Shown here piece after piece: positions 23,515-32,349 of a DNA stretch of 32,501 nucleotides; positions within the stretch are counted from its first letter, which is position 1; the number at the start of each line of letters is the position of its first letter. A program made the position numbers and the translations under genes. The DNA comes from Nitrospirota bacterium (GTDB taxonomy: Bacteria > Nitrospirota > Thermodesulfovibrionia > Thermodesulfovibrionales > JdFR-85). The DNA is taken from assembly GCA_015492515.1 (NCBI GenBank), contig WGEZ01000006.1:1-32501 (forward strand), given 5' to 3'. The notes beneath the pieces were generated by a model. The model was given only the letters and a program-made list of their open reading frames with translations, was not told where the DNA came from and searched no databases.

Positions 23515-25068
23515 GTGACGGACAGGGAGAAGGAACTGATAGTCAGGAAGAACAGGGAGCTGAGTGCGATCCTTGAGGTGAGCCGCGTCCTCACCGCCTC
23601 CTTCGACCTCGAGGAGAACCTCAGTGCGGCGATGAAGATCCTGGGAAGCCTCCTTGAGATGCAGAGGGGTTGCGTATTCCTCCTGGACCCCATCTCGGAG
23701 GAGCTCCGCATCGTCGCCGCCCACGGGCTCACGAAGGAGGAGATCAAGCGCGGCAAATACCGTATAGGGGAGGGGATCGTGGGCAGGGTGATCAAGACGG
23801 GCTCGCCCATGTTCATACCAAACATCGGTGAGGAACCGAAGTTCCTGAACAGGACCGGTTCAAGGCCGAACAAGTACGGTATATCCTTCCTCTGCATCCC
23901 CATCGAGCTCAAGGGTGAGATCCTCGGTGTGATCAGTGCGGACAGGATCTATGCGGAGGAGCACGGCGGGGTGGACGACGACCTCAGGGTGCTGACGATC
24001 GTGGCCTCCCTGATCGCCCAGTTCGTGAAGCTCTGGGAGAACTACAGGAAGTCAGAGCAGGAGAGGGAGTCCCTCCGGTCCCAGTTGAAGGAGAGATACA
24101 GCCTGCCGAACATAGTGGGTGAGTCCGAGAAGTTCCAGAGCATACTGAAGACGGTGATGAAGGTCGCCGGCACGGATACGACCGTCCTCCTCCTTGGTGA
24201 GAGCGGGACCGGTAAGGAGCTGATCGCCAGGACGCTTCATTACCAGAGCCGCCGTGCGAAGGGACCCTTCGTGACGGTGAACTGTGCGGCACTGCCCGAC
24301 AACCTCCTGGAGGTCGAGCTCTTCGGCGTCGAGAAGGGGGCGTTCACAGGGGCCACGGCGAGCAGGGCCGGCAGGTTCGAGATCGCCAACGGAGGGACGA
24401 TCTTCCTTGACGAGATAGGGGAGCTTCCGCTGGGGCTGCAGGCGAAGCTGCTGAGGGTGCTGCAGGAGCGCGTGTTTGAGCGCGTCGGCTCCTCCAGGTC
24501 GATAAAGGTCGACGTGAGGGTCATTGCAGCGACGAACAAGAATATACTCGAAGAGGTGAAGAGGGGGAACTTCAGGGAGGACCTCTACTGGAGGCTGAAC
24601 GTGGTGCCCATCGTCCTGCCCGCCCTCAGGGAGAGGAAGCGCGACATTCCGCTTCTGCTGAACTACTACCTGGAGAAGTTCAACAGGACCTACGGCAAGA
24701 GGGTGAGGTTCTCCGAGGAGGCCCTCTCGACCCTGAAGGAATACCCCTGGCCGGGGAACGTGAGGGAGCTCGCCAATACGGTGGAGAGGCTGGTGATAAT
24801 GGCCGAGAAGGACGTGGTCGACACGGAAGACCTGCCCTTCAACCTCACAAGCGCGGCACCGGGAGCGGGGACGGAGACGAGCCTCCACGCATACGAGAAG
24901 CACACCTTGAGCCACGAGGTGCAGAGCCTCGAACGGGAGAGGATCATCAGGGCCCTGAGGGATCACGACTACATTCAGCACAGGGCGGCAAAGGCCCTCG
25001 GGATAACACCGAGGCAGCTCGGCTACAGGATAAAGAAGTACAGGATCGAGCTCAACCAGATAAAGTAG
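23515..25068 (+). CDS. nifA: Nif-specific sigma-54 activator NifA
   Basis: Activates sigma-54 RNA polymerase at nif promoters. About 517 residues from the GTG at 23515, which has GGAGG eight bases upstream; an in-frame ATG at 23410 is less likely. Order: GAF domain (about 20-180, [23 protein letters not shown].. at its start), AAA+ domain with Walker A GESGTGKE (about 228), the sigma-54-contacting GAFTGA loop (about 276) and Walker [10 protein letters not shown] (about 295), then a Fis-type HTH ([21 protein letters not shown], about 488-509). The linker lacks the Cys-x4-Cys of oxygen-sensitive rhizobial NifA, and no nifL is visible. A general sigma-54 activator is possible, but the GAF layout and location beside nif genes favour NifA. 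The 3' end overlaps hesA by 17 bases. Confidence 0.92.
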   Translation: MTDREKELIVRKNRELSAILEVSRVLTASFDLEENLSAAMKILGSLLEMQRGCVFLLDPISEELRIVAAHGLTKEEIKRGKYRIGEGIVGRVIKTGSPMFIPNIGEEPKFLNRTGSRPNKYGISFLCIPIELKGEILGVISADRIYAEEHGGVDDDLRVLTIVASLIAQFVKLWENYRKSEQERESLRSQLKERYSLPNIVGESEKFQSILKTVMKVAGTDTTVLLLGESGTGKELIARTLHYQSRRAKGPFVTVNCAALPDNLLEVELFGVEKGAFTGATASRAGRFEIANGGTIFLDEIGELPLGLQAKLLRVLQERVFERVGSSRSIKVDVRVIAATNKNILEEVKRGNFREDLYWRLNVVPIVLPALRERKRDIPLLLNYYLEKFNRTYGKRVRFSEEALSTLKEYPWPGNVRELANTVERLVIMAEKDVVDTEDLPFNLTSAAPGAGTETSLHAYEKHTLSHEVQSLERERIIRALRDHDYIQHRAAKALGITPRQLGYRIKKYRIELNQIK

Positions 25069-25807
25069 GTCCCCGGCCGCTGCAGACCGAACAGTTCTCA
25101 TCCCTCCGGATGTTGACCGTTCTGAACTCCGTATCCAGGGCATCGAACAGGAGCATCCTCGACAGGAGGGGCCTTCCGTATCCTGTCAGCAGCTTTATCG
25201 CCTCCACGCCCATGATGGACCCTGCCAGGCCTGATACGGCACCCAGCACCGGGAAGCCCAGCTCCTCCCAGCGGGGGTCGTCCTCCGGATACAGGCAGTT
25301 GAGGCACGGCGTCCTTCCGGGTACGACGTTGAAGAGGTAACCCTCCGTCCCGTTCACTGCAGCCTCGATCACTGGGATGCCTCTCCTGATGCAGGCCTCG
25401 TTCAGCACCCTTCGTTCTTGAAAATTCGGGCGGGCGGAGAGGGCGATCTGAACGCCCTCAAGGAGGGGCTCCGCATTGTCCTCTGATATCCTTTCATCAA
25501 AGACATCGACCCTTACATCGGGGTTCACCTCTTCTATCGTCCTCCTTGCCCGGAGGACCCTGCTCTTCCCTATCCAGTCGTGCCTCATCAGTATCTGTCT
25601 GTTCATGTTGGAGAGGGTCAGGGTCCCGGCGTGGACGAAGACCATCCTTCCTATCCCTGCGACCGCGAGATAGACGGCTGCGGTCCCGCCGAGGCCGCCG
25701 ATTCCAGCGACCAGGGCGGTTGACGCCTTGAGCCTCTCCTGGTGCCGCAACGTGAACCCCTGGAGCATCAGCTGCCTCCGATACCGCTCCCTCTCCTCTT
25801 CGGTCAA
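25052..25807 (-). CDS. hesA: HesA/MoeB/ThiF-family E1-like adenylyltransferase
   Basis: About 251 residues. E1-like proteins adenylate the C-terminus of a small sulfur carrier; HesA members are typical companions of nif clusters and are thought to help supply sulfur or molybdenum cofactor parts. Seen: [11 protein letters not shown] start, ATP-binding GIGGLGG (35-41), NMNRQILM with the conserved N-x-x-[18 protein letters not shown], and two CxxC pairs (CLNCLYPE and CSVC) for a zinc. No sulfur carrier gene is visible. I chose the TTG at 25807, five bases after GGGGAGG and 16 bases after the nifB stop; a GTG at 25852 would overlap nifB. Last gene of the nifK operon, convergent with nifA. Confidence 0.85.
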   Translation of the reverse strand: MTEEERERYRRQLMLQGFTLRHQERLKASTALVAGIGGLGGTAAVYLAVAGIGRMVFVHAGTLTLSNMNRQILMRHDWIGKSRVLRARRTIEEVNPDVRVDVFDERISEDNAEPLLEGVQIALSARPNFQERRVLNEACIRRGIPVIEAAVNGTEGYLFNVVPGRTPCLNCLYPEDDPRWEELGFPVLGAVSGLAGSIMGVEAIKLLTGYGRPLLSRMLLFDALDTEFRTVNIRRDENCSVCSGRGPTLSG

Positions 25808-25823
25808 TGTCGCCTCCCCGCTG

Positions 25824-26714
25824 TCAGAGGACCATCTCACAGTACTCCTCACCGATCATCGCGTTTATCATCTCCAGGTCCGTGTCCCTCTCCTCACCGA
25901 TCCCGCCGAAGGCGTCCGCCCTGCATTGACGGCAGTGGGTCATCTGAGGGATGAAGCGGCTGCATTCATTGCGCAGCCGGTGGAGCTCCTCACGGGTGGG
26001 TCTCGGCAGGTGTCCGAGCTCAGCCAGGGGTATGAGGGGGATTATATTCATGAGACCCGCCCCTCTGCCGCCGGCAAGTCGTGCTATGAGGGGGAGTTCG
26101 GTGTCGTTGACGCCGGGGATCAGCACGGTGTTGACCTTCACGACAAGCCCCGCGGCAGCGGCCTTTCCCAGTCCTTCCCACTGGTTGCGCAACAGACGCT
26201 CCGCTCCCTCTCTGCCGTGGCAGCGCCTCTCCTTGTACTCCACCCATGAGTATATCCTTTCGGCGGTCTCGGTCGTAACGGCGTTTATCGTGATCGTCAG
26301 GCTCCTCACCCCTGCCTCCAGGAGGTCTTCGAGCCTGTCGGGAAGGCAGAGGCCGTTCGTCGAGACGCAGAGGATCAGCCCGGGAAACTCCCTGTGGACC
26401 GACCTCAGGACGTCGAAGGTGGTTCCGTTTGCCAGGGGGTCACCCGGTCCGGCTATCCCCACGACGTTCATCCCGCCGTCTCTCTCGGCAAGCACCCTCA
26501 CCCTTTCCAGGGCCTCGCGGGTGGTCAGGACCCTGCTCGTCACACCGGGCCTTGATTCATTCGCACAGTCATATCTCCTGATGCAGTACCTGCACCGTAT
26601 GTTGCATGCAGGGGCTACGGGGAGATGAAGCCTGCCGAACCTCCTGTGAGCATCCTCCGAGAAACAGGGGTGCTTCTTCACGACGTCGGCGCCGGCCTTC
26701 AAGGTCTCCTTCAC
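25824..26714 (-). CDS. nifB: Nitrogenase FeMo-cofactor core synthase NifB, short form
   Basis: Radical-SAM enzyme that fuses two [4Fe-4S] clusters with carbide and sulfur to make NifB-co. About 296 residues: HPCFSEDAHRRFGRLHLPVAPACN start, the SAM-cluster motif C37-x3-C41-x2-C44, DCANESRPGVTS, GIAGPGDPLAN, STNGLCLP, and C-terminal MTHCRQCRADAFG, so ligands of the extra clusters (Cys17, His23 and the CxxC pair) appear present. The NifX-like C-terminal domain of proteobacterial NifB is absent, as in archaeal-type NifB; a separate nifX lies upstream. The GTG at 26714 overlaps the nifI2 stop by four bases (GTGA), with GGAGAGG upstream. Longer readings through nifI2 are out-of-frame shadows. Confidence 0.95.
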   Translation of the reverse strand: MKETLKAGADVVKKHPCFSEDAHRRFGRLHLPVAPACNIRCRYCIRRYDCANESRPGVTSRVLTTREALERVRVLAERDGGMNVVGIAGPGDPLANGTTFDVLRSVHREFPGLILCVSTNGLCLPDRLEDLLEAGVRSLTITINAVTTETAERIYSWVEYKERRCHGREGAERLLRNQWEGLGKAAAAGLVVKVNTVLIPGVNDTELPLIARLAGGRGAGLMNIIPLIPLAELGHLPRPTREELHRLRNECSRFIPQMTHCRQCRADAFGGIGEERDTDLEMINAMIGEEYCEMVL

Positions 26715-27127
26715 GCTATCGCCTCTCCATCCCGCTCTCCGGTCCGTATCCTCAGGGCACCGTCCACAGGAGATACGAAGACCTTGCCGTCTCCGTGCCT
26801 TCCTGTCCGGTTGACCCTGACGATCGCCTTCACGAGCATTGTGACAGCCTCGTCCGGCACGACGATGGTGAGCAGCTTCTTCGGTACAAAAAGCGCAGCC
26901 TTCGGCAGGGTGTGCTCGAGGGCGTATGTGGATGGCGTGGGTTTGAGTCTCGCCGCTGTGCAGAAGCTCTCGGGCATCTCTGAGTCCATCTCGGCGCACA
27001 TGGCGCCCTTCTGTTTCCCTCTTCCGTCGACGCTCTGGATCGTGAGCGAGGGGTAGCCGAGCTCATCAAGCACCCGCTTCGTCTCCGGGACCTTGTCCCT
27101 CCTGATGATCGCGGTGATCTCCTTCAT
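26711..27127 (-). CDS. nifI2: PII-family nitrogenase regulator NifI2
   Basis: The larger PII-like partner of NifI1, 138 residues. It begins MKEITAIIRRDKVPETKRVLDELGYPSLTI and has GRGKQKGAM, then an extended T-loop region (about 48-80, LKPTPSTYALEHTLPKAALFVPKK) longer than in GlnB, then RTGRHGDGKVFVSPVDGALRIRTGE. In methanogens and anaerobic bacteria the NifI1-NifI2 complex binds the MoFe protein and blocks nitrogenase when 2-oxoglutarate is low. Here it overlaps nifI1 by four bases (ATGA) and nifB by four. Such genes normally sit between nifH and nifD. Confidence 0.93.
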   Translation of the reverse strand: MKEITAIIRRDKVPETKRVLDELGYPSLTIQSVDGRGKQKGAMCAEMDSEMPESFCTAARLKPTPSTYALEHTLPKAALFVPKKLLTIVVPDEAVTMLVKAIVRVNRTGRHGDGKVFVSPVDGALRIRTGERDGEAIA

Positions 27128-27441
27128 AGGCCGGCCTCCCCGGTCCTGACGGTGTAGGCGCTCTCCACGGGGCTGACGAAGATCTTGCCGTCGCCGATGA
27201 AGCCGGTCCTCGCCTTCGCCTGAATTATACTCACCACCTTCTCCTCGTCCTCGTCATCGACGATGATCATCAGCAGGGTCTTGGGCAGTTCGTCGTAATG
27301 CACAGGCCCCACATGGAGGCCCTTCTGCTTACCCCTTCCGAAAACCGGCATCTTCGTAACGGACGGAAACCCTGCACCCTCCAGGGCCAGAACCACCTCC
27401 TGCTCCTTCTCCGGTCTTATGAACGCCCTGATCATCTTCAT
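27124..27441 (-). CDS. nifI1: PII-family nitrogenase regulator NifI1
   Basis: A 105-residue PII-like protein: MKMIRAFIRPEKEQEVVLALEGAGFPSVTK, FGRGKQKGLHVGPVHYDELPK (a T-loop without the uridylylated Tyr context of GlnB), LLMIIVDDEDEEKVVSII, and GFIGDGKIFVSPVESAYTVRTGE. This pattern is NifI1 rather than GlnB/GlnK. It forms the switch-off complex with NifI2 on nitrogenase. AAGGAGGAAAGACC precedes the ATG, a strong ribosome site at the start of the nifI1-nifI2-nifB coupled trio, 58 bases after nifX; no separate promoter is convincing in that gap. Confidence 0.93.
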   Translation of the reverse strand: MKMIRAFIRPEKEQEVVLALEGAGFPSVTKMPVFGRGKQKGLHVGPVHYDELPKTLLMIIVDDEDEEKVVSIIQAKARTGFIGDGKIFVSPVESAYTVRTGEAGL

Positions 27442-27499
27442 GGTCTTTCCTCCTTCATCAAATTTCCGTTAGTGCCCGACAAAGATTTATAAAAACCCT

Positions 27500-27889
27500 C
27501 TAACCGTCATTCATGGCCTTTCTGAGCCACGGCGGCGGCGACGTCCTTACGGTCCGGAGGAGCCTCTTCAGTGCCTCTTCCACGGGGGTCCCCTCCCTCA
27601 CCTTTACGGGCATCATCCCCCTCCTGGAGAGCCTTGCAGCCGACGGCCCTCCGATCTCCGTAAGATACACGATCCTGCAATCCGAGAGGCTGTCGACCTT
27701 GCGCTCCACCCTCTCCTCATGTAACCGTCCTTCCGACTCCTCTATGCCGGAGTCCCTGCCCTCGGCGAACCTCCTGATCTCGACGAACTGATAACCCTCC
27801 TCCGTCAACTCGTATATGGCGAACGCGCCTGCCCTGCCGAAGTGCTCATCCACGTTGAGGCCGTCCGTCGTGGCGAAGGCGATCTTCAT
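27500..27889 (-). CDS. nifX: NifX-like dinitrogenase FeMo-cofactor carrier protein
   Basis: A 129-residue protein of the NifX/NafY/NifB-C-terminal fold, which carries NifB-co or FeMo-co precursors between NifB, NifEN and apo-nitrogenase. It starts MKIAFATTDGLNVDEHFGRAGAFAIYEL, containing the conserved DEHFGRA with the His used for cofactor binding, and has CRIVYLTEIGGPSAARLSRRGMMPVKV, then VEEALKRLL. The Cys is the only one in the protein. Its ATG shares one base with the nifEN stop (TGATG), so the two are translationally coupled. NafY-type proteins are longer. Confidence 0.88.
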   Translation of the reverse strand: MKIAFATTDGLNVDEHFGRAGAFAIYELTEEGYQFVEIRRFAEGRDSGIEESEGRLHEERVERKVDSLSDCRIVYLTEIGGPSAARLSRRGMMPVKVREGTPVEEALKRLLRTVRTSPPPWLRKAMNDG

Positions 27890-30510
27890 CAGCGCACCTC
27901 CATTAAAAGATCAGCCACTTCATTGATGGTCGTCAGGGTTCCCCTGTAACCTACGGTTATCCTCGCGTTGTACCCCAGGGTCTTGTACACGGGAAATCCC
28001 ATCTGATACAGGGGAATTCCGAGCCTCCTCGCCGCAAGCTCTGCATGGGAGTTTGAAATCATGAGATCAAACTCGCCCTCCGGAGAGAAAAGGTCACCGA
28101 TCTTTACCTCTTTTGCATCAATCCCTCGCACCGATGGTGAATGATGTGGAATCACTGCAAGCTCAACCACTGCACCCATCTCCCCGATCACCCTCGAGAC
28201 CTGGACCGAAAGGTCAGGCTCAAGAGCTGTGCAGAACCTCTTTCCTCCGTAGCAGAAACGGGCGTCTCTCATCCCATCGATCAGAACCCTTCTCTGTCTT
28301 TCATATCTGAGAGGCAGCGCTCTGCCACTCAACGCCGAGAGTATGTCCATCAATGCGTCTGTCCCGCTTAGACCGGAGATGCTTTCAAGCAGCGTGTACT
28401 CGATTCCGAACTTCTCCCTCAACATTTTAGCGGGCTGCTCCATACTCATCCCGACGGCGATCGTGAACTCTGAACTCCCCATCTGATCTACCTCTGACAG
28501 TCTTATGCCTCCAGATGCAAGGGGGGAGAAATCCCGCCTGCTTCCGTCGAGAGCGGACAGATCGGGTAACATAAGGGGTCTCAGCCCGAAGGATTCGATC
28601 ATCTCCCTTAGTTCTGTAAAGTCAGCAGGCGTCAGATGTGGACCTGCAAGGACATTCACCCGTCCCGCGGCCTCTCTCCTGTGCCCCGTCCGCTCAGCCT
28701 CTATACCCTCAAGTACGGCCTCCACCGCCTTTGCATATCCTGCCTCCAGGCCACCTTCATACTCCGGTGCAGGGACATGAACGATCCTGCATCTGCCGCT
28801 CGACGTCTGCAATCTCTTCATCGCTCCTGTCACATCATCACCCCTGACCTCTGAAAGCCCGGAGGTAAGGACGGCGATCAGATCCGGTCCCTGTTTCTCC
28901 ACGATCCCTTCAATGACGTTTACGAGTCTTTCCTCGCTTCCCATCACCACATCCTCTGTAAAGAGTTTTGTACTCGCAAGGGCTATGGGCTCCCTGAAGT
29001 GTTTTGTAATGAGCGCCTTTGCAAGGAAGCTGCAGCCCTGTGCGCCGTGAATCACCGGCAACGCCCTGTCTATACCCTGAAACGCGATGGCGGCCCCGAT
29101 GGACCGGGAGTGTTTCAGGGGATTGATAACCACATCCCTGCTTCGAAGGATCTCTGATCTGTCGGGAAGACCTCCTGACTTCCGGCTCCTCACCCCTCCC
29201 CCGGCCGGCTCTTGACCGAAGAAGCGGATACCGTTGCTGATGTCTTCCGCAAGATTAACGAGCCCTTCATATCCGGCATACGCTCTGTGCCGTTCCTGAT
29301 TCACGTCCACGAACGGGAAGCCCTCTTTCACGGCAAGATAGAGGTTTCTGCCGCCGGCCACAAGTATGTCTGCCTCCTTCTCCTTCATGAGCGCCCTCAG
29401 CCTTTCGGGACCCACATCTTCATAGAGGGGTGCGTCCTCACCAAGCAGCTGCCTCATCTTTTCTTCATCCTCATAGGTGCTCTTTTTCGTCCCCGCTGCA
29501 ACGACGTCGACACCCAGGTCGAGGAGGGCCGAGATGAAGGACCAGCTCTTCACACCGCCTGTATAGAGGACCGCCTTCCTGCCTCTTAAATGGGAAAACT
29601 CCCTCAGTCGTTCCTCAAGCCGCCTTTCCTCTCTCTCGATTATCTCCTCAATCCTGCCGCGCAGCCTTCTGAATCCCGGGTTTCGAATTTCGAGTCTTGA
29701 ACATATCGCCCTCAGCGCCCCGGTCATCTCGGTCTTTCCGAAAAAAGAGACCTCAACATAGGGAATGCCGTATCTCTCCTCCATCCTCCTCGCGACGTTC
29801 AGAAGGGCACGGCTGCAGACCACCACATTCAGCCTCGCCCTGTGTGCATAGGTTATCTCTTCAAAGCATGCATCTCCGGTGATCCTGGAGAGTATCCTGA
29901 CGCCGGCCTCCTCGAGCAAGGGCTCGACGTTCCAGAGGTCCCCGGCGATGTTGTACTCGCCGATGAGGTTTATGTCGTAATCGGTCCTCGACGGGGGTTC
30001 TCCGGTCCCGATCACGTGATCAACGAGCACCTCTCCCGCCATCCTGTTGCCGAGGTTTTTGGGGCCGACAAAACCAGGAGCGTTCACAGGTATCACCCTG
30101 ATGCCGAGGGTGGTCTCCGCCTTCCTGCATACCGCCTCAATGTCCTCTCCGATGAGCCCGCTTACGCATGTTGCGTAGACGAAGACGGCGGCGGGTCTTA
30201 CAGCCTCGTACGTCCTGATGATGGCTCTGTAGAGTTTGTCCCCGGAGCCATAGACGATATCCAGCCCCGTTATGTCTGTTGTAAAGCCCATCCTGTACAG
30301 GTTGCCTTTTGTGGAGAGGGTGCCCCTGCCTTCCCAGGAGTTGCCGCAGCATGCTATGGGGCCGTGAACGATGTGAGCGGCGTCGGCAATGGGCTGAAGC
30401 ACGATCATCGCACCGTCGAAGGCGCAGGATTCACCTCCGCGGCTGCGGCATACCCTGTCGACCGATTTGCTGCATCCGTCATCAAGTATTTTATCCGCCG
30501 CCTTCAACAT
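27889..30510 (-). CDS. nifEN: Fused FeMo-cofactor scaffold NifE-NifN
   Basis: One 873-residue reading frame carries both scaffold subunits that mature FeMo-co from NifB-co. Residues 1-433 are NifE: Cys29 (GGESCAFDGA), Cys54 (GPIACCGNSW) and Cys115 (YATCVSGLIGED) match the [4Fe-4S] ligands, and VDVNQERHRAYAGYEGLVNLA closes the domain. A 20-residue Gly/Arg/Ser linker (about 434-454) follows. Residues 458-873 are NifN: NPLKHSRSIGAAIAFQG, GAQGCSF with the fourth ligand (Cys493), and LFTEDVVMGSE. No stop or frameshift is seen between them. NifE and NifN are usually separate genes. Starts 17 bases after nifK, with GGAGAGG upstream. Confidence 0.94.
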   Translation of the reverse strand: MLKAADKILDDGCSKSVDRVCRSRGGESCAFDGAMIVLQPIADAAHIVHGPIACCGNSWEGRGTLSTKGNLYRMGFTTDITGLDIVYGSGDKLYRAIIRTYEAVRPAAVFVYATCVSGLIGEDIEAVCRKAETTLGIRVIPVNAPGFVGPKNLGNRMAGEVLVDHVIGTGEPPSRTDYDINLIGEYNIAGDLWNVEPLLEEAGVRILSRITGDACFEEITYAHRARLNVVVCSRALLNVARRMEERYGIPYVEVSFFGKTEMTGALRAICSRLEIRNPGFRRLRGRIEEIIEREERRLEERLREFSHLRGRKAVLYTGGVKSWSFISALLDLGVDVVAAGTKKSTYEDEEKMRQLLGEDAPLYEDVGPERLRALMKEKEADILVAGGRNLYLAVKEGFPFVDVNQERHRAYAGYEGLVNLAEDISNGIRFFGQEPAGGGVRSRKSGGLPDRSEILRSRDVVINPLKHSRSIGAAIAFQGIDRALPVIHGAQGCSFLAKALITKHFREPIALASTKLFTEDVVMGSEERLVNVIEGIVEKQGPDLIAVLTSGLSEVRGDDVTGAMKRLQTSSGRCRIVHVPAPEYEGGLEAGYAKAVEAVLEGIEAERTGHRREAAGRVNVLAGPHLTPADFTELREMIESFGLRPLMLPDLSALDGSRRDFSPLASGGIRLSEVDQMGSSEFTIAVGMSMEQPAKMLREKFGIEYTLLESISGLSGTDALMDILSALSGRALPLRYERQRRVLIDGMRDARFCYGGKRFCTALEPDLSVQVSRVIGEMGAVVELAVIPHHSPSVRGIDAKEVKIGDLFSPEGEFDLMISNSHAELAARRLGIPLYQMGFPVYKTLGYNARITVGYRGTLTTINEVADLLMEVR

Positions 30511-30527
30511 ATCGACCTCTCCGTCTC

Positions 30528-32033
30528 TTATCTGATTACATCAAAGCTCTGTGTATCCATGGACGCCCTGTCCATCTCGTCAAGCACGGTGTTGACTATC
30601 CAGTTCACGAGGTTTATCACCCCCTGATATCCGACTATTGGATATCTGTGCAGATGATGCCTGTCAAAGATCGGGAAACCGATCCTGACGAGTGGGGTTC
30701 CCGTATCCCTCCAGAGAAACTTCGCATAGGAGTTTCCGATGAGCAGATCCACAGGCTCTATAAACATCAGGGACCTCAGGTGCCACATGTCCTTCCCGGT
30801 GTAGACCTTTCCGTTCCTTCCGTGGTAGCTGCTCCCGAGTAATGCACCGGCCTCCTCTTCAAAACTCCTCTCACCGTTCGTGCAGACGACATGGACGGGT
30901 TCTCCACCCATCTCCATGAGAAAGCCCATCAGGCCCAGGAGCAGATCGGGATCCCCCACAAGGGCGAACCTCCTGCCGTGGACGTAGGGGTGGGAGTCCA
31001 CCATGGCATCGACGGCCCGGCCCCTTTCTGCTTCAAGCTCTTCAGGGATGGGGCTGCCGGTGAGCCTGCTTACCTCTTCCAGGAACCGGTCGGTGTTCTC
31101 CACCCCTATGGGCATCGGTCCCGCAATGAACTCCTGTCCCCACACCTCTCTGACAAACTCCCCCGTCTTGAGGGTGGAGTACCTCTGCATGGACATCGTC
31201 GCGACGGCGTTGACGGCATCCCTCACATCCTCAAGGGGGGTTCCTCCAGGATACATTACATGCTCGCCGTAATTCGGAGAATCCATGACGTCAGAGATAT
31301 CGGCAAGCACCGAATACTCAACACCCATGAGGCCCAGGAGCCTCTTCATCTCCCTAATGTTTCCTGTATAGGTATCAAACCCTGGAATTATATTTATCCT
31401 TCCGTTGGAGCCACCTTTTCCTCCGGTGAAGTAGCCGAGGATCCCCTTCAGCATGTTGTCGTAACCCGTGATGTGGGAACCGACGAAACTGGGAGTATGG
31501 GCGAAAGGCACAGGAAGCTCCAGCGGTATTCTTCCCTTGTCTTTTGCCTGTTTTATAAAGGCGCTCAGGTCATCCCCGATCACCTCTGCCATGCATGTGG
31601 TTGATACAGCGAGCATCTCAGGTTTGTAAATGGCATAGGCATTTTCAAGCCCCTCGAGCATGTTGTTCAGCCCGCCGAAGACGGCGGCATCCTCCGTCAT
31701 CGAAGAAGAGACGGCAGGCACCGGTTCTTTGAAATGCCTGCTGAGATGACTCCTGAAGTACGCCGTACAGCCCTGGGAGCCCTGCACAAAGGGCAGGGTC
31801 TTCTCGAACCCGAGGGCGCAGAGCACTGCACCCAGAGGCTGACATGCCTTTGCAGGATTAACAACCAGTGCCTGCCGCGCAAAATTCTTTTCCTTGTACT
31901 CCTCGGTCTTTGTCCACTCAAGGGTCTCCTTTATCTCATCCTCTCCACAGGGCTTTTCAAATTCACGTTTTCTCTCAAACTGTTCGAGATAGCACTGTTC
32001 TTTGAAGAGTTCAAGGTGGTCCTTTACTCTCAT
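30528..32033 (-). CDS. nifK: Nitrogenase MoFe protein beta subunit NifK
   Basis: The beta subunit of dinitrogenase, holding half of each P-cluster. 501 residues, close to the short NifK group. P-cluster ligands Cys64 ([10 protein letters not shown]), Cys89 ([17 protein letters not shown]) and Cys147 ([13 protein letters not shown]) are in place, with [18 protein letters not shown] carrying the conserved Ser, and [13 protein letters not shown]. The V/Fe-type beta subunits lack some of the N-terminal extension; the KCMDHYELFKEQ-like start here ([20 protein letters not shown]) supports the Mo form. AGGGAGGA lies five bases before the ATG. It is the first gene of its operon; no nifD precedes it within the window. 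Confidence 0.96.
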   Translation of the reverse strand: MRVKDHLELFKEQCYLEQFERKREFEKPCGEDEIKETLEWTKTEEYKEKNFARQALVVNPAKACQPLGAVLCALGFEKTLPFVQGSQGCTAYFRSHLSRHFKEPVPAVSSSMTEDAAVFGGLNNMLEGLENAYAIYKPEMLAVSTTCMAEVIGDDLSAFIKQAKDKGRIPLELPVPFAHTPSFVGSHITGYDNMLKGILGYFTGGKGGSNGRINIIPGFDTYTGNIREMKRLLGLMGVEYSVLADISDVMDSPNYGEHVMYPGGTPLEDVRDAVNAVATMSMQRYSTLKTGEFVREVWGQEFIAGPMPIGVENTDRFLEEVSRLTGSPIPEELEAERGRAVDAMVDSHPYVHGRRFALVGDPDLLLGLMGFLMEMGGEPVHVVCTNGERSFEEEAGALLGSSYHGRNGKVYTGKDMWHLRSLMFIEPVDLLIGNSYAKFLWRDTGTPLVRIGFPIFDRHHLHRYPIVGYQGVINLVNWIVNTVLDEMDRASMDTQSFDVIR

Positions 32034-32155
32034 CTGTTCCTCCCTATGGTGATGACTTTCCGATTACAGACCGAGAACATGATTCATACCACCAACCTCA
32101 GCGGTCCTTCCTTGTTCGTCCGCACTCGAGACAACGTAGTCCGGAATGCAAAAAT

Positions 32156-32171
32156 AACAAGAAACATGCCA
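32156..32171 (-). promoter_or_regulatory. Candidate sigma-54 promoter of the nifK operon
   Basis: On the minus strand TGGCATG-TTTC-TTGTT, close to the sigma-54 consensus TGGCAYR-N4-TTGCW. The -24 GG is exact; at -12 the expected GC is GT. Transcription would start near 32145, giving a leader of about 110 bases. The rest of 32034-32349 (316 bases, strongly AT-rich) holds only this site and the two activator sites below; no coding region was found there. Confidence 0.5.
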
Positions 32172-32287
32172 GTAACAGTGTGGGGACTGAACTGATAGAA
32201 GGTTATAAGAATGCAGTATTTTCAATGTTCTCAGGGCGGGAAGAGATTAAGGTAAATCCCTTATACGAAAGGCAGGCAGGACATAAA

Positions 32288-32303
32288 TGTTTAACGGATT
32301 ACA
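32288..32303. promoter_or_regulatory. NifA upstream activator site, proximal
   Basis: TGT-TTAACGGATT-ACA, an exact TGT-N10-ACA NifA site, centred about 150 bases upstream of the predicted nifK start site. The motif reads the same on both strands. Confidence 0.6.
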
Positions 32304-32327
32304 AATCTGTTGCAAAAATCAGTTTTT

Positions 32328-32343
32328 TGTATCTATCTAGACA
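32328..32343. promoter_or_regulatory. NifA upstream activator site, distal
   Basis: TGT-ATCTATCTAG-ACA, a second exact TGT-N10-ACA, 40 bp from the first, so on the same DNA face (about four turns). It ends seven bases before the stop of the truncated nucleotidyltransferase gene. Confidence 0.6.
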
Positions 32344-32349
32344 GAAATG

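Noticed and set aside
26715-26999. A longer NifB reading frame beginning at 26999.
   Set aside because: The extra N-terminal residues are an out-of-frame reading of nifI2; the NifB family begins near the GTG at 26714, which overlaps the nifI2 stop.
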